DNA from: Hyphomicrobiaceae bacterium
Lineage (GTDB): Bacteria; Pseudomonadota; Alphaproteobacteria; Rhizobiales; Hyphomicrobiaceae
Assembly: GCA_030655135.1 (NCBI GenBank)
Contig: JAURWC010000020.1
Coordinates: 1 to 64,000, forward strand
Length of the DNA stretch: 64,000 nt
Reading direction: 5' to 3'
A program made the translations under genes and the position numbers. Under the pieces are notes generated by a model that was given only the letters and a program-made list of their open reading frames with translations, had not been told where the DNA came from and did not search any database. Positions 56,913 to 64,000 of the stretch are shown piece by piece; position 1 is the stretch's first letter, and each line of letters begins with the position of its first letter.

Positions 56913-57081
56913 GAACGGCGCTAACGGCCGAACCTATTGCGCAAGCGAACGATTTCACCGGATACTGCCCGGCATAGACACGCCCCGACGGGCCAAATTC
57001 CGGGCAAGCGGATGCGAGTGCGGATGCTAGCGACTTTCAGTCTTTCGTCGAATTGCAGAGTGTCTCTAGCTGCTCGTTTTG

Positions 57082-57127
57082 TCGTGCTTCTGTTCGGAAA
57101 ACGGCTTTACACTTGGCCGGGAAGCAC
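57082..57127. repeat. Single variant copy of the array A/B repeat
   Basis: TCGTGCTTCTGTTCGGAAAA, CGGCTTTACACTTGGCC, GGGAAGCAC: one unit of the 1-135 family with several changes. It ends 8 bp before the serine hydrolase start codon. Confidence 0.85.
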
Positions 57128-57134
57128 TCTTGCG

Positions 57135-58247
57135 ATGATGATGGTTATCGCTCTCGGGTGCGGCGCGGCAAACGCGCGGGCAGCGTCCTGGAACGACGAC
57201 AAGGCGCGCCAGACGCAGGCGATGGCCGAGCATTTCCTGCAGCCGCACGGCACCGCACCGATCCGCCCGCCGGCCATCAGCATCGCCATTGGCTTGGATG
57301 GCCAGCTGCTGTTTGCCGGCGGCGCAGGCGCGGCCGGCCTTGGCCGCAGTGCCACGGCCGACACCGTGTACCGCATCGGCTCGGTGACAAAGCAGTTCAC
57401 AGCGGCCGCCGTGCTGCGCATGATCGAACAAGGCGCACTGGCGCCACGGACGCTAACCGCGATCACGCTGGACACGGACATCGGCGATATATTCGAGGGA
57501 ACGACCGACTGGCGGGTCGAGGGGCAGAACCCGATCACGATCCGCAGCCTGCTCAACATGACGTCGAACCTGCCCAACTTCACGCGCAAGCCGCCCGATG
57601 CCGTGGACCCGTGGGGCACAGTGCAGGCTGCAACGCTGCTGACGGAACTGAAGAAGCAGAAGCCAAGCGGGTGGCCCGGCACGTTCGAGTATAGCAATAC
57701 GAGCTATTTCATTCTTGCGGAGGTGCTCGAAGCGGCTTTGTGGAAAGACGGAGCGCCGCACCCTTACGAGAAGGTGCTGCAGACGGAGGTGTTCGCGCTT
57801 GCGGCGATGCGGTCCACGGATTTCACGGGCTATCGCATGGATCGGATGGCGATCCCGGCCTATCACCGCCGCGCTGCGTTCTCGGACCGGGACTGGCTGA
57901 AAGGAAGCGGGGATGCGGCCAGTACGGTGCGCGATCTGTTCACCTGGAACGTGGCGCTGATGTCCGGCAAAATCCTGTCGCCCCGGATGCACCAGGAGAT
58001 GTTTCGCGAGGGCGGCCGGGTGACGCCTACGATCTACTACGGAATGGGCTGGTTCATGGATGAGACGGACGGCCGGAAGCGATGGTTCCATTCGGGCACC
58101 GTTCCCGGCTTCACGGCCTACAACTCCATCGTGCAGCGAACGGGCAGCGGGCAGTGGATCTCCATCACGTTGCTCACGAACTCCGACGGGGTCGAAGGCC
58201 TGGAGGAACTGGCGGACGATCTGATGTTTCTGGTCGAGGCAAACTGA
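57135..58247 (+). CDS. Exported serine hydrolase, beta-lactamase (class C/PBP4*) family
   Basis: The protein has about 370 residues. A short signal (MMMVIALGCGAANARA) is followed by the serine-hydrolase core: SxxK in YRIGSVTKQFTAAAVL, YxN in GTFEYSNTSYFILAEVLE, and HxG in RWFHSGTVPGFTAYN. Members are peptidases, esterases or carboxypeptidases; resistance to beta-lactams cannot be inferred. Three consecutive ATG codons (57135, 57138, 57141) lie directly after a repeat copy. The frame is open upstream through the repeat, so the native signal peptide may have been interrupted. Confidence 0.85.
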   Translation: MMMVIALGCGAANARAASWNDDKARQTQAMAEHFLQPHGTAPIRPPAISIAIGLDGQLLFAGGAGAAGLGRSATADTVYRIGSVTKQFTAAAVLRMIEQGALAPRTLTAITLDTDIGDIFEGTTDWRVEGQNPITIRSLLNMTSNLPNFTRKPPDAVDPWGTVQAATLLTELKKQKPSGWPGTFEYSNTSYFILAEVLEAALWKDGAPHPYEKVLQTEVFALAAMRSTDFTGYRMDRMAIPAYHRRAAFSDRDWLKGSGDAASTVRDLFTWNVALMSGKILSPRMHQEMFREGGRVTPTIYYGMGWFMDETDGRKRWFHSGTVPGFTAYNSIVQRTGSGQWISITLLTNSDGVEGLEELADDLMFLVEAN

Positions 58248-58347
58248 CGGTCAGCCGCGCCGGCGGATGCGCAGCTCGGTCAGGTATGGGAGACGAGTGA
58301 GGCAGCCGCAATCGCTCGCCATCGCACTGACACCCGGCAAGGCCGCA

Positions 58348-59172
58348 TTACGTGCCGCTATCGCGTTCGCCCCCGGAGAATTTGGTGTCCTCGGTATCCT
58401 TGGCGGTGACCGAGAGGCGGTCGGCGACCGCAGTGGTTCCGTAGGTGAAGCGCAAGTTGGGGTTCTCTGAAATGGAGATGCCGCCGAGCATGGAGAACAG
58501 CAACCTGCCGCCGAGGGACACCTCGAGCTTGTCCACGTAACGGGCGGGCGTGTAGTTGCGCGTCTTGGCATCCATCTGCATGCCGGTGAAGTTCGGGTGG
58601 CGAACCATCACGACACCGTCGCGCCAGGCCTCGCCGTGCTGCGCGCTACTCATCGCCTTGACCTGCACCTTGCCCATGGCGGCGAGCGCCTCGTCGGGAT
58701 CTTTCGAGTTCGGTGCCGAGCAGCCGCCGGCACCGGCGACGAACTTGGCGATCATGAAGAGTTCGCCGTCCGTCGTCTCAAGGATGGCACGCACCTTCGA
58801 GAAATTGTCGATGCGCACGCGCGTCGACAGAGCGCGCTCGCCGATATCGAGCTTGCGGTAGGCGTCTTCGAACTTAAACGTGGCTGCAAGCGGAACGGGG
58901 TTACGATCGATCACGAGCGTGAGGGCCTTGACCTTGCCAGCGATGCTGGAGGGAAAGCGAATATCGATCGGTACCACCGAGGCATCGGCGGCTTGCGCTG
59001 GCGCATAAAGTGCGAACGGCGGGCTCGTTTCCTTGATCGCCCGGTCGCTAAAAATTTCCTTGCGGATCTCGGGCCAGGGCTCGGAGGCCGCAGCGGATGC
59101 TGGGGTAAGCGCGCAGAAGGCGGTGACCAGGGCACCGATGCGGAACGCTGCCAAGAGCTTGGTGAAGGACAT
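58348..59172 (-). CDS. Quinoprotein dehydrogenase-associated SoxYZ-like carrier
   Basis: The protein has 274 residues. A signal peptide (ALVTAFCALTPASAAA) is followed by a SoxY-like domain (PEIRKEIFSDRAI; AILETTDGELFMIAKF; GAGGCSAPNS, the Cys-bearing loop) and a SoxZ-like domain (VRHPNFTGMQMDAKTRNY, ISISENPNLRFTYG). This matches the SoxYZ-like fusion found beside PQQ dehydrogenases (TIGR04557-like), thought to carry a substrate or electrons on its Cys. GAGGAG precedes ATG 59172. It is divergent from xoxF-2, with candidate operators between. Confidence 0.87.
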   Translation of the reverse strand: MSFTKLLAAFRIGALVTAFCALTPASAAASEPWPEIRKEIFSDRAIKETSPPFALYAPAQAADASVVPIDIRFPSSIAGKVKALTLVIDRNPVPLAATFKFEDAYRKLDIGERALSTRVRIDNFSKVRAILETTDGELFMIAKFVAGAGGCSAPNSKDPDEALAAMGKVQVKAMSSAQHGEAWRDGVVMVRHPNFTGMQMDAKTRNYTPARYVDKLEVSLGGRLLFSMLGGISISENPNLRFTYGTTAVADRLSVTAKDTEDTKFSGGERDSGT

Positions 59173-59317
59173 CAATCAACTCCTCGGTGGCGCCAGGTGC
59201 TTGCGGGCCCAGCCGTGGATCGTGCCTGTGTTCAATGCATGGATTGCAACCCTATCACGGTCACGGGTCACAATGTAGCAACGCATGTGCTGTCTGAGAA
59301 AAGTCCAATGCCGCGCG

Positions 59318-59338
59318 ATATCGGGAAGTTGTCCTGTG
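59318..59338. promoter_or_regulatory. Candidate operator between the SoxYZ-like gene and xoxF-2
   Basis: ATATCGGGAAGTTGTCCTGT (plus G): shares ATATCGGGA, a 4-base gap and TCCTGTG with 50751-50771. It lies about 150 bp before the SoxYZ-like gene. Confidence 0.5.
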
Positions 59339-59493
59339 TGAGGACGCTCTGAGCCCACCTAGTATGATGAAGCTTGCAGACCTCAGCGGGTGTCGCGACG
59401 GCTGACCTCCATTAGCTCTTACGGCACCCGCTTTTCCTTCCCCACCGCATGACGGTATGGGCAACGGCCGCAGCAAACCGTCCATAGAAGCGT

Positions 59494-59550
59494 GCCGGGA
59501 ATTTTTCCCGATCAGACTTTTTCCCAGATCGATCGGGAAGAAGTCCCGTA
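59494..59550. promoter_or_regulatory. Cluster of ATCGGGAA-type palindromes upstream of xoxF-2
   Basis: GCCGGGAA-TTT-TTCCCGAT (59494-59512) and ATCGGGAA-GAA-GTCCCGTA (59532-59550), 38 bp apart, with a half-site TTCCCAGATC between. They lie 370-430 bp before xoxF-2. The remaining gap 59551-59922 shows no gene and no further motif. Confidence 0.55.
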
Positions 59551-59922
59551 GCGTTTGCTTATTCCTCATCGGAAAGTCGCACCGTCCGCGCCATTCGCGC
59601 GACGAGATGCCTCAACGGAAGACTGTGCCCTTTAGAAGCACAGCGCCGCGGCGCTCGGTGCAACGGTCGTGCTGCACCTAAGGGAGGATGGCGAAGTCAC
59701 TTCGAGAGATGAACCCGGGAGTTAAGCCTGCCATCCGGTGACGATTGGACGATCCAACGCCGGAGCGGAGCTTGAGGAAGGCGGCCTGTTTGCCAGGTCT
59801 GTCAACGCGAACTGCTGTGCGTGCGCGTTTGCGCAATCGCACGGCGGACGCCGAGTGACCCGGGTCCGGCCAGAAGCATGAGAACGAATGCTTTGGGACA
59901 TTGACCAAGGAGAGGAAGCAAA

Positions 59923-61803
59923 ATGAGTTACAAGAAATTGCTGATGCCAGCTGCACTTGCTGCAGCATGGCTCGGTATGGCGGGAGGTGCCCTTGCCAAC
60001 GCCGAAGTCGAGAAACGCTCGCAGAACCCCGACGTCTGGGGTGCGCCCGGTAAAGACAACAAGCTCACGCGTCACAGTGAGCTGAAAGACATCAACACCA
60101 AGAACGTTTCCAAGCTCAACATGATCTGGTCGCAGTCGACCGGCGCGTTGCGCGGCCATGAAGGCCAGCCGCTTGTGATCGAAGACGTGGGCGGTAAGCC
60201 GATGATGTTCTTCATTTCGGGCTGCCCCGAAATGTCCAAGTGCAACATCGCCCAGGGCCTCGACCTTTCGGACCCCGACAATCCCAAGCAGATCTGGAAC
60301 TACGTCAAGCAGACGGACCGCGATGAATCGGCTGTGCCGCGCGCTTGCTGCGATACCGTCAACCGCGGTGCGGCCTATGCCGACGGCAAGCTGGTTTACG
60401 GCACGCTGGACGGCTTCATCATTGCGCTCGATGCCGCCACCGGCAAAGAGCTCTGGGTCGTCAAGAGCGCCTTTCCCGACAAGGGCGAGACCATCACCAG
60501 CGCTCCGGTGATCGCTGAGAACCTCGTCATCACCGGCTTCGGCGGCGACGAGTTCGCAGCCCGCGGCCGCGTGACGGCCTACAACCTTGCCGACGGCAAG
60601 GAAGTCTGGGCCTGCCATTCGACCGGCTCGGACAAGGACGTCTGCCTGACGCCCGACACGAACAAGGCCAACCCGCACTTCGGCACGGCCGGCACAGACC
60701 TCGGCATCAAGACGCACGTCGGCGAGGACTATAAAATCGGTGGCGGCGCGGCGTGGGGCTGGTTCAGCTACGATCCCGAGTTGAAGATGGTCTACTACTC
60801 GACCGGCAACCCCGGTCTTTGGAGCCCAGCTTATCGCTGCTCGAAGAAAACCCACGAAGAGTGCAACACGGGCGAGTTCGACAACAAGTGGTCGATGACC
60901 ATTTTCGGGCGCAAGGTCGACACCGGTGAAGCCGTGTTCGCCTATCAGATGACCCCCTTCGACCAGTGGGACTATGACGGCGTCAACGAGAACATCCTCG
61001 TCGACATGGACGTGGACGGCAAGAAGCGCAAGACGCTCGTTCACTTCGACCGTAACGGCTTCGCTTACGTTCTCGATCGTACGGACGGCACGCTGCTGCG
61101 CGCCCACAAGTACGTGACGACGGATTGGGCCGAGAAGGTCGACCTGAAGACGGGCCGTCCGGTCAAGGTGCGCGAGCACTCGCCGCTGGAGCGTGGCCGC
61201 AACGTCGCTGCTTGCCCGTCTGCGATGGGCGGCAAGGACCAGCAGCCCTGCGCGATCGACCCGAAAGATCCGAGCAAGGCCTACTGCCCCACCAACAACT
61301 GGTGCATGGAGCTGGAACCGCAGGAGCGCACGCACACGCAGCAGGGCACGGTCTACGTGTTCGCCAACGTGTTCATGTATCCTGAGAAGCCCGGCATCAC
61401 CGGCAAGGTCAAGAAGTTCGACGTGCTGACCGGCAAGACCGATTGGGAAATTCCGGACCAGTACCCGAACTGGGGTGGCACGCTCGTGACCGACGGCGGC
61501 CTGGTGTTTTACGGATCGCTGGGCGGTGACTTCCGCGCTGTCGACCGTGAGAGCGGCAAGGTGCTCTGGAGCCGCAAGCTGGCATCCGGCATCATCGGCA
61601 ACCCCATCACCTACAAGCTGAAGGGCAAGCAGTACGTGTCGATCCTCTCCGGCATCGGCGGCTGGATCGGTCTGCCGGTCACGGCTGGTCTCGATCTTTC
61701 CGACAAGTTCGGTGCGATCGGTGCAACCGCCATGACGAAGGCAGCCAACCTGGACAAGATTCCCCAGGGCGGCGCGCTCTTCACCTTCCGCGTCATGGAC
61801 TAA
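59923..61803 (+). CDS. xoxF: PQQ-dependent methanol dehydrogenase, XoxF type (copy 2)
   Basis: The 626-residue protein is a close paralogue of copy 1 (51019-52905) with the same features: signal peptide (to about 26, GGALANA), vicinal CC at 142-143, and FDQWDYDGVNEN with catalytic Asp 350 and lanthanide Asp 352. The same 12 Cys are present. RGHEGQPLVIED and CCDTVNRGAAYADGK are nearer to canonical XoxF than copy 1, which has STRGQEG and CCDTVHRGVNYVKGK. AAGGAGAGGAAG gives a strong ribosome-binding site. A XoxJ-ankyrin gene follows after 161 bp containing two hairpins. Codon use resembles copy 1, so duplication within the lineage is likely. Confidence 0.93.
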   Translation: MSYKKLLMPAALAAAWLGMAGGALANAEVEKRSQNPDVWGAPGKDNKLTRHSELKDINTKNVSKLNMIWSQSTGALRGHEGQPLVIEDVGGKPMMFFISGCPEMSKCNIAQGLDLSDPDNPKQIWNYVKQTDRDESAVPRACCDTVNRGAAYADGKLVYGTLDGFIIALDAATGKELWVVKSAFPDKGETITSAPVIAENLVITGFGGDEFAARGRVTAYNLADGKEVWACHSTGSDKDVCLTPDTNKANPHFGTAGTDLGIKTHVGEDYKIGGGAAWGWFSYDPELKMVYYSTGNPGLWSPAYRCSKKTHEECNTGEFDNKWSMTIFGRKVDTGEAVFAYQMTPFDQWDYDGVNENILVDMDVDGKKRKTLVHFDRNGFAYVLDRTDGTLLRAHKYVTTDWAEKVDLKTGRPVKVREHSPLERGRNVAACPSAMGGKDQQPCAIDPKDPSKAYCPTNNWCMELEPQERTHTQQGTVYVFANVFMYPEKPGITGKVKKFDVLTGKTDWEIPDQYPNWGGTLVTDGGLVFYGSLGGDFRAVDRESGKVLWSRKLASGIIGNPITYKLKGKQYVSILSGIGGWIGLPVTAGLDLSDKFGAIGATAMTKAANLDKIPQGGALFTFRVMD

Positions 61804-61809
61804 GAGTGG

Positions 61810-61891
61810 GTGGCAGCCTTGCGGGCTGCCACACCATCGCTTCGTATTCCCGACTCTAATCGGAGGGCTTCGCCTAGGCGACTGCCCTCCG
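61810..61891 (+). other. Two hairpins between xoxF-2 and the XoxJ-ankyrin gene
   Basis: GTGGCAGCC/GGCTGCCAC (61810-61832) and CGGAGGGC/GCCCTCCG (61861-61891). Neither has a T-run. They probably stabilise the abundant xoxF message or reduce read-through. Confidence 0.6.
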
Positions 61892-61964
61892 ACGCATCTT
61901 GTAAACTTCGGCACCCTCAACGTTCCGCCCGGCTGCAAGCCAGGTGATCCCGAAGGTAGATTGA

Positions 61965-63788
61965 GTGAAGCACCACACATTTTCCCGCCTGCTGTCCGGC
62001 TTCCTTGCCAGCCTCGCCGCGGTGTTGCCCGCGCACGGCGAAGACAAGCCGCTGTCTCCGGAGGAACGTGCCCTCAAGACGGCTATCGGCAAGCTCGACT
62101 CGCAGCTGCCCTTGTCGTCGGCCGATCATACCGCGCTGAAGAAGGCGGCCGCTGCCCGCAAGCTGGAACAGCTGCGCGTCTGTGGCGATCCAGGCAACAT
62201 GCCGCTCTCGGATATCAACCGCGCGGGCTACGGCAACAAGATCATCGAACTCGTCGCCAAGGAGATGGGCACCGAAGTGCACTACTTCTGGCGGCCGTAC
62301 CTCGAGCGCGGCATCACGCGCCAGACGTTCGAGGTCAACGAATGCGACGTGCTGCTCGACATGCCGGTCGGATTCGAGCGCATCCTCACGACGACGCCGC
62401 TGTACAAAACGACATACGTTCTGGCCTATCGCAACGATCGTGGCATCGAGATCGCCAACCTGGATGATCCCAAGCTGCACGACTTGAAGATCGGTGTGTT
62501 CCAGACCTCCGGGCTGCGTACCGCGCTGAACAAACGCGGGGTTATAACAAACGTCTCGCTGCATGTCCTCAGCCACAACGCCGACCTGAAACCCGAGAAC
62601 CAGCCGTACCAGCAAGTGCGGCAAGTGCTCGACGGCAAGCTGGACGTTGCCGGCATCTGGGGGCCGTTCGCCGGCTGGCTGAAGGCGCAAGGCGAGCCGC
62701 TCACGGTCCTGCCAGTAAATATGTGGGAAGACGAAATCCCGCAGGAATTCGAGATCGCGATCGGCCTGCGCAACATCGATTGGATCTTGAAGTACAAGTT
62801 CGATCTGGCGCTGGAAGCGCGCAAGGGAGAGATCGAGAAGACGTTGCGCGACTTCGGTGTGCCGTTGGTGCAATGTTCCAAGTGCGTGGTGCAGGGTGAC
62901 CTGCCGGCGCACGGCATCTATACGGTGCCGTTGCAGCAAGCGGCAAATCCGGCCACTGGACAGCCGCTCGCCGTCGCGCCCGACCAACTCGTGACGCAAG
63001 AACGCGTCGAATCCTGGTTGAGCGACGGCGCTGACATCGACAGCGAACTGGCCAATGCCGTGTTGGCGGCCGACGCGCCGCGCATCAAGTTCCTCGTCTC
63101 CAAGGGCGCCGATCTCAACAAGCGCGACAGCCAGGGTTACACCGCTTTGCAAAGCGCGGCGCGGCACCGCAAGACCAAGCTGCTGGAAGAGCTCATCACG
63201 CTGAAGGCGGACGTCAACGCGACCGACCAGGACGGCTATGCCGCCCTGCATCACGCTATTTTGCGCGATCATCCCGACTCGGTACGAGTGCTGATGCAGA
63301 ACGGCGCGGACAGTAGCCTGCGCACAGCTAGCGGTTTCACACCGCTGGCTTTGGCCATCCTGGAGAACCACTACAAAGCCGCCGTTGCGCTCATCGAGAC
63401 CGGCGCGCCCGTCGACACGCCGGTCGGCGAAGCCAAGCTCACGCCGCTCATGCTCGCGGCCGGCTCGGAAGGCAACAAGCTGCACTTGGGCGCGGGCAAG
63501 CACCGCGTCGAGAAGTGGAATCCCAAAGATCCGGGCGTTCTGGAGATCACGCGCGCGTTGCTGGACAAGGGTGCCAACGTCAACGCCGTGAGCGAAACGG
63601 GCGTGACGGCATTGATCCTTGCTGCGTCACACAACAACGCGCCGATCGTCGGCATGCTCGCACAGGCCGGCGCTGATCCGTTGGTGAAGACCAAGGACGG
63701 GAAGACCGCAGCGGACCTAGCAAAGCAGAACGGCAACGAAGCCGTGGTCAGTCTCCTGCGGCTTCTGGAACAGGCAGGTAACAACTGA
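61965..63788 (+). CDS. XoxJ-like quinoprotein-associated binding protein fused to ankyrin repeats (copy 2)
   Basis: The protein has 607 residues and starts at GTG with GAAGG upstream. Same architecture as copy 1: signal peptide (to about 25, AVLPAHG), XoxJ-like domain (LRVCGDPGNMPLSD, YFWRPYLERGITRQTFEVNE, CDVLLDMPVG, IWGPFAGWLKA), conserved QCSKC at its end, then about six ankyrin repeats (GADLNKRDSQGYTALQSAAR, ATDQDGYAALHHAI, GVTALILAASHNNAP). The N-terminal helix before the domain is longer than in copy 1. The stop TGA overlaps the next ATG (TGATG), implying translational coupling. Confidence 0.9.
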   Translation: MKHHTFSRLLSGFLASLAAVLPAHGEDKPLSPEERALKTAIGKLDSQLPLSSADHTALKKAAAARKLEQLRVCGDPGNMPLSDINRAGYGNKIIELVAKEMGTEVHYFWRPYLERGITRQTFEVNECDVLLDMPVGFERILTTTPLYKTTYVLAYRNDRGIEIANLDDPKLHDLKIGVFQTSGLRTALNKRGVITNVSLHVLSHNADLKPENQPYQQVRQVLDGKLDVAGIWGPFAGWLKAQGEPLTVLPVNMWEDEIPQEFEIAIGLRNIDWILKYKFDLALEARKGEIEKTLRDFGVPLVQCSKCVVQGDLPAHGIYTVPLQQAANPATGQPLAVAPDQLVTQERVESWLSDGADIDSELANAVLAADAPRIKFLVSKGADLNKRDSQGYTALQSAARHRKTKLLEELITLKADVNATDQDGYAALHHAILRDHPDSVRVLMQNGADSSLRTASGFTPLALAILENHYKAAVALIETGAPVDTPVGEAKLTPLMLAAGSEGNKLHLGAGKHRVEKWNPKDPGVLEITRALLDKGANVNAVSETGVTALILAASHNNAPIVGMLAQAGADPLVKTKDGKTAADLAKQNGNEAVVSLLRLLEQAGNN

Positions 63789-64000
63789 TGGCGATGATCA
63801 GATCTATCAGCGTGGCGCTCCTGCTGACCGCAATAGGCGGCATCGTCCCGGTATGGGCAGCGGGAGGGCCAGAAGAAAAGGCAGCGAAGCGGGAGGACGG
63901 CATCTGGAAGTCGGCTATTCCGCCGCACGGCATGACGGGCGAATTTGGCAACCACGATCCCATCGGACTCGCGGCAGGTGCCGTCATCAAGACGGACTGC
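63788..64000 (+). CDS. Exported protein, 3' end outside window
   Basis: Only the first 71 residues are present. A signal peptide (SISVALLLTAIGGIVPVWAA) is followed by EDGIWKSAIPPHGMTGEFGN and HDPIGLAAGAVIKTDC. The DP(I/V)GLAAG...DC segment resembles short YHS-like secreted proteins seen beside quinoprotein genes, a weak recollection. Coupling to the XoxJ-ankyrin gene suggests a role in the same system. Confidence 0.6.
   Translation, partial: MAMIRSISVALLLTAIGGIVPVWAAGGPEEKAAKREDGIWKSAIPPHGMTGEFGNHDPIGLAAGAVIKTDC

Noticed and set aside
59722-61980. A 752-codon minus-strand frame over xoxF-2
   Set aside because: It is a shadow of the codon bias of xoxF-2. The same kind of frame covers xoxF-1 and the XoxJ-ankyrin gene.

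Overview
The window is high-GC alphaproteobacterial DNA, most likely from a methylotrophic member of the Hyphomicrobiales close to Hyphomicrobium. This is a family-level inference. It rests on two PQQ methanol dehydrogenases of the lanthanide (XoxF) type, a formaldehyde-activating-enzyme homologue, phosphatidylcholine synthase, EcfG-type stress promoters, an HWE histidine kinase, an NrsF/ECF sigma pair, and gene orders (pyrB-pyrC-plsY-dprA; rlpA-dac-tmk-holB-metG) usual in that order. No prophage, insertion sequence, CRISPR array or rRNA was seen. One tRNA (Pro, TGG) is present.

Layout. 1-4.3 kb: repeat array, Fae-like protein, a secreted stress protein with an EcfG promoter, and an ammonium transporter behind a sigma-54 promoter. 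3.6-9.1 kb: TetR regulator divergent from an RND efflux adaptor and pump, with a four-copy repeat array between the two pump genes. 9.2-20.7 kb: small stress, hydrolase and signalling genes, including a PRC-barrel protein (EcfG promoter), an MXKDX-repeat protein facing an ECF sigma/NrsF pair, tRNA-Pro, and an HWE kinase facing a response regulator. 20.7-27.2 kb: two DUF779 proteins, aldehyde dehydrogenase, leuA with a Leu-rich leader peptide, and an AidB-like acyl-CoA dehydrogenase. 27.3-33.9 kb: pyrB, a dihydroorotase homologue lacking its metal His pair, plsY, dprA, and groESL with CIRCE. 34-45.3 kb: GGDEF-EAL and PilZ proteins, metG, holB, tmk, DD-carboxypeptidase, RlpA, lipid A acyltransferase, and a UbiH-like monooxygenase. 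45.6-50.6 kb: porin with a Pho-box-like site, phosphatidylcholine synthase, a VOC-coiled-coil fusion, and MsrB.

51-64 kb is the most unusual part. Two paralogous modules each consist of a 12-cysteine XoxF-type dehydrogenase followed by a secreted protein that fuses a XoxJ-like binding domain to ankyrin repeats. Around them lie other quinoprotein-associated genes: a YVTN beta-propeller, a SoxYZ-like carrier, and a secreted protein cut by the window end. DUF3617 and serine-hydrolase genes are also interspersed. A recurring palindrome (ATCGGGAA-N3-TTCCCGAT) lies upstream of the modules and is a candidate shared operator. No cytochrome cL (XoxG) is visible, so the electron acceptor must lie outside the window or be unusual.

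How the parts could fit: XoxF enzymes oxidise methanol or another alcohol in the periplasm. The aldehyde dehydrogenase and perhaps the Fae-like protein deal with the aldehydes. Stress sigma factors, efflux and repair proteins are the usual accessory load of such a lifestyle.
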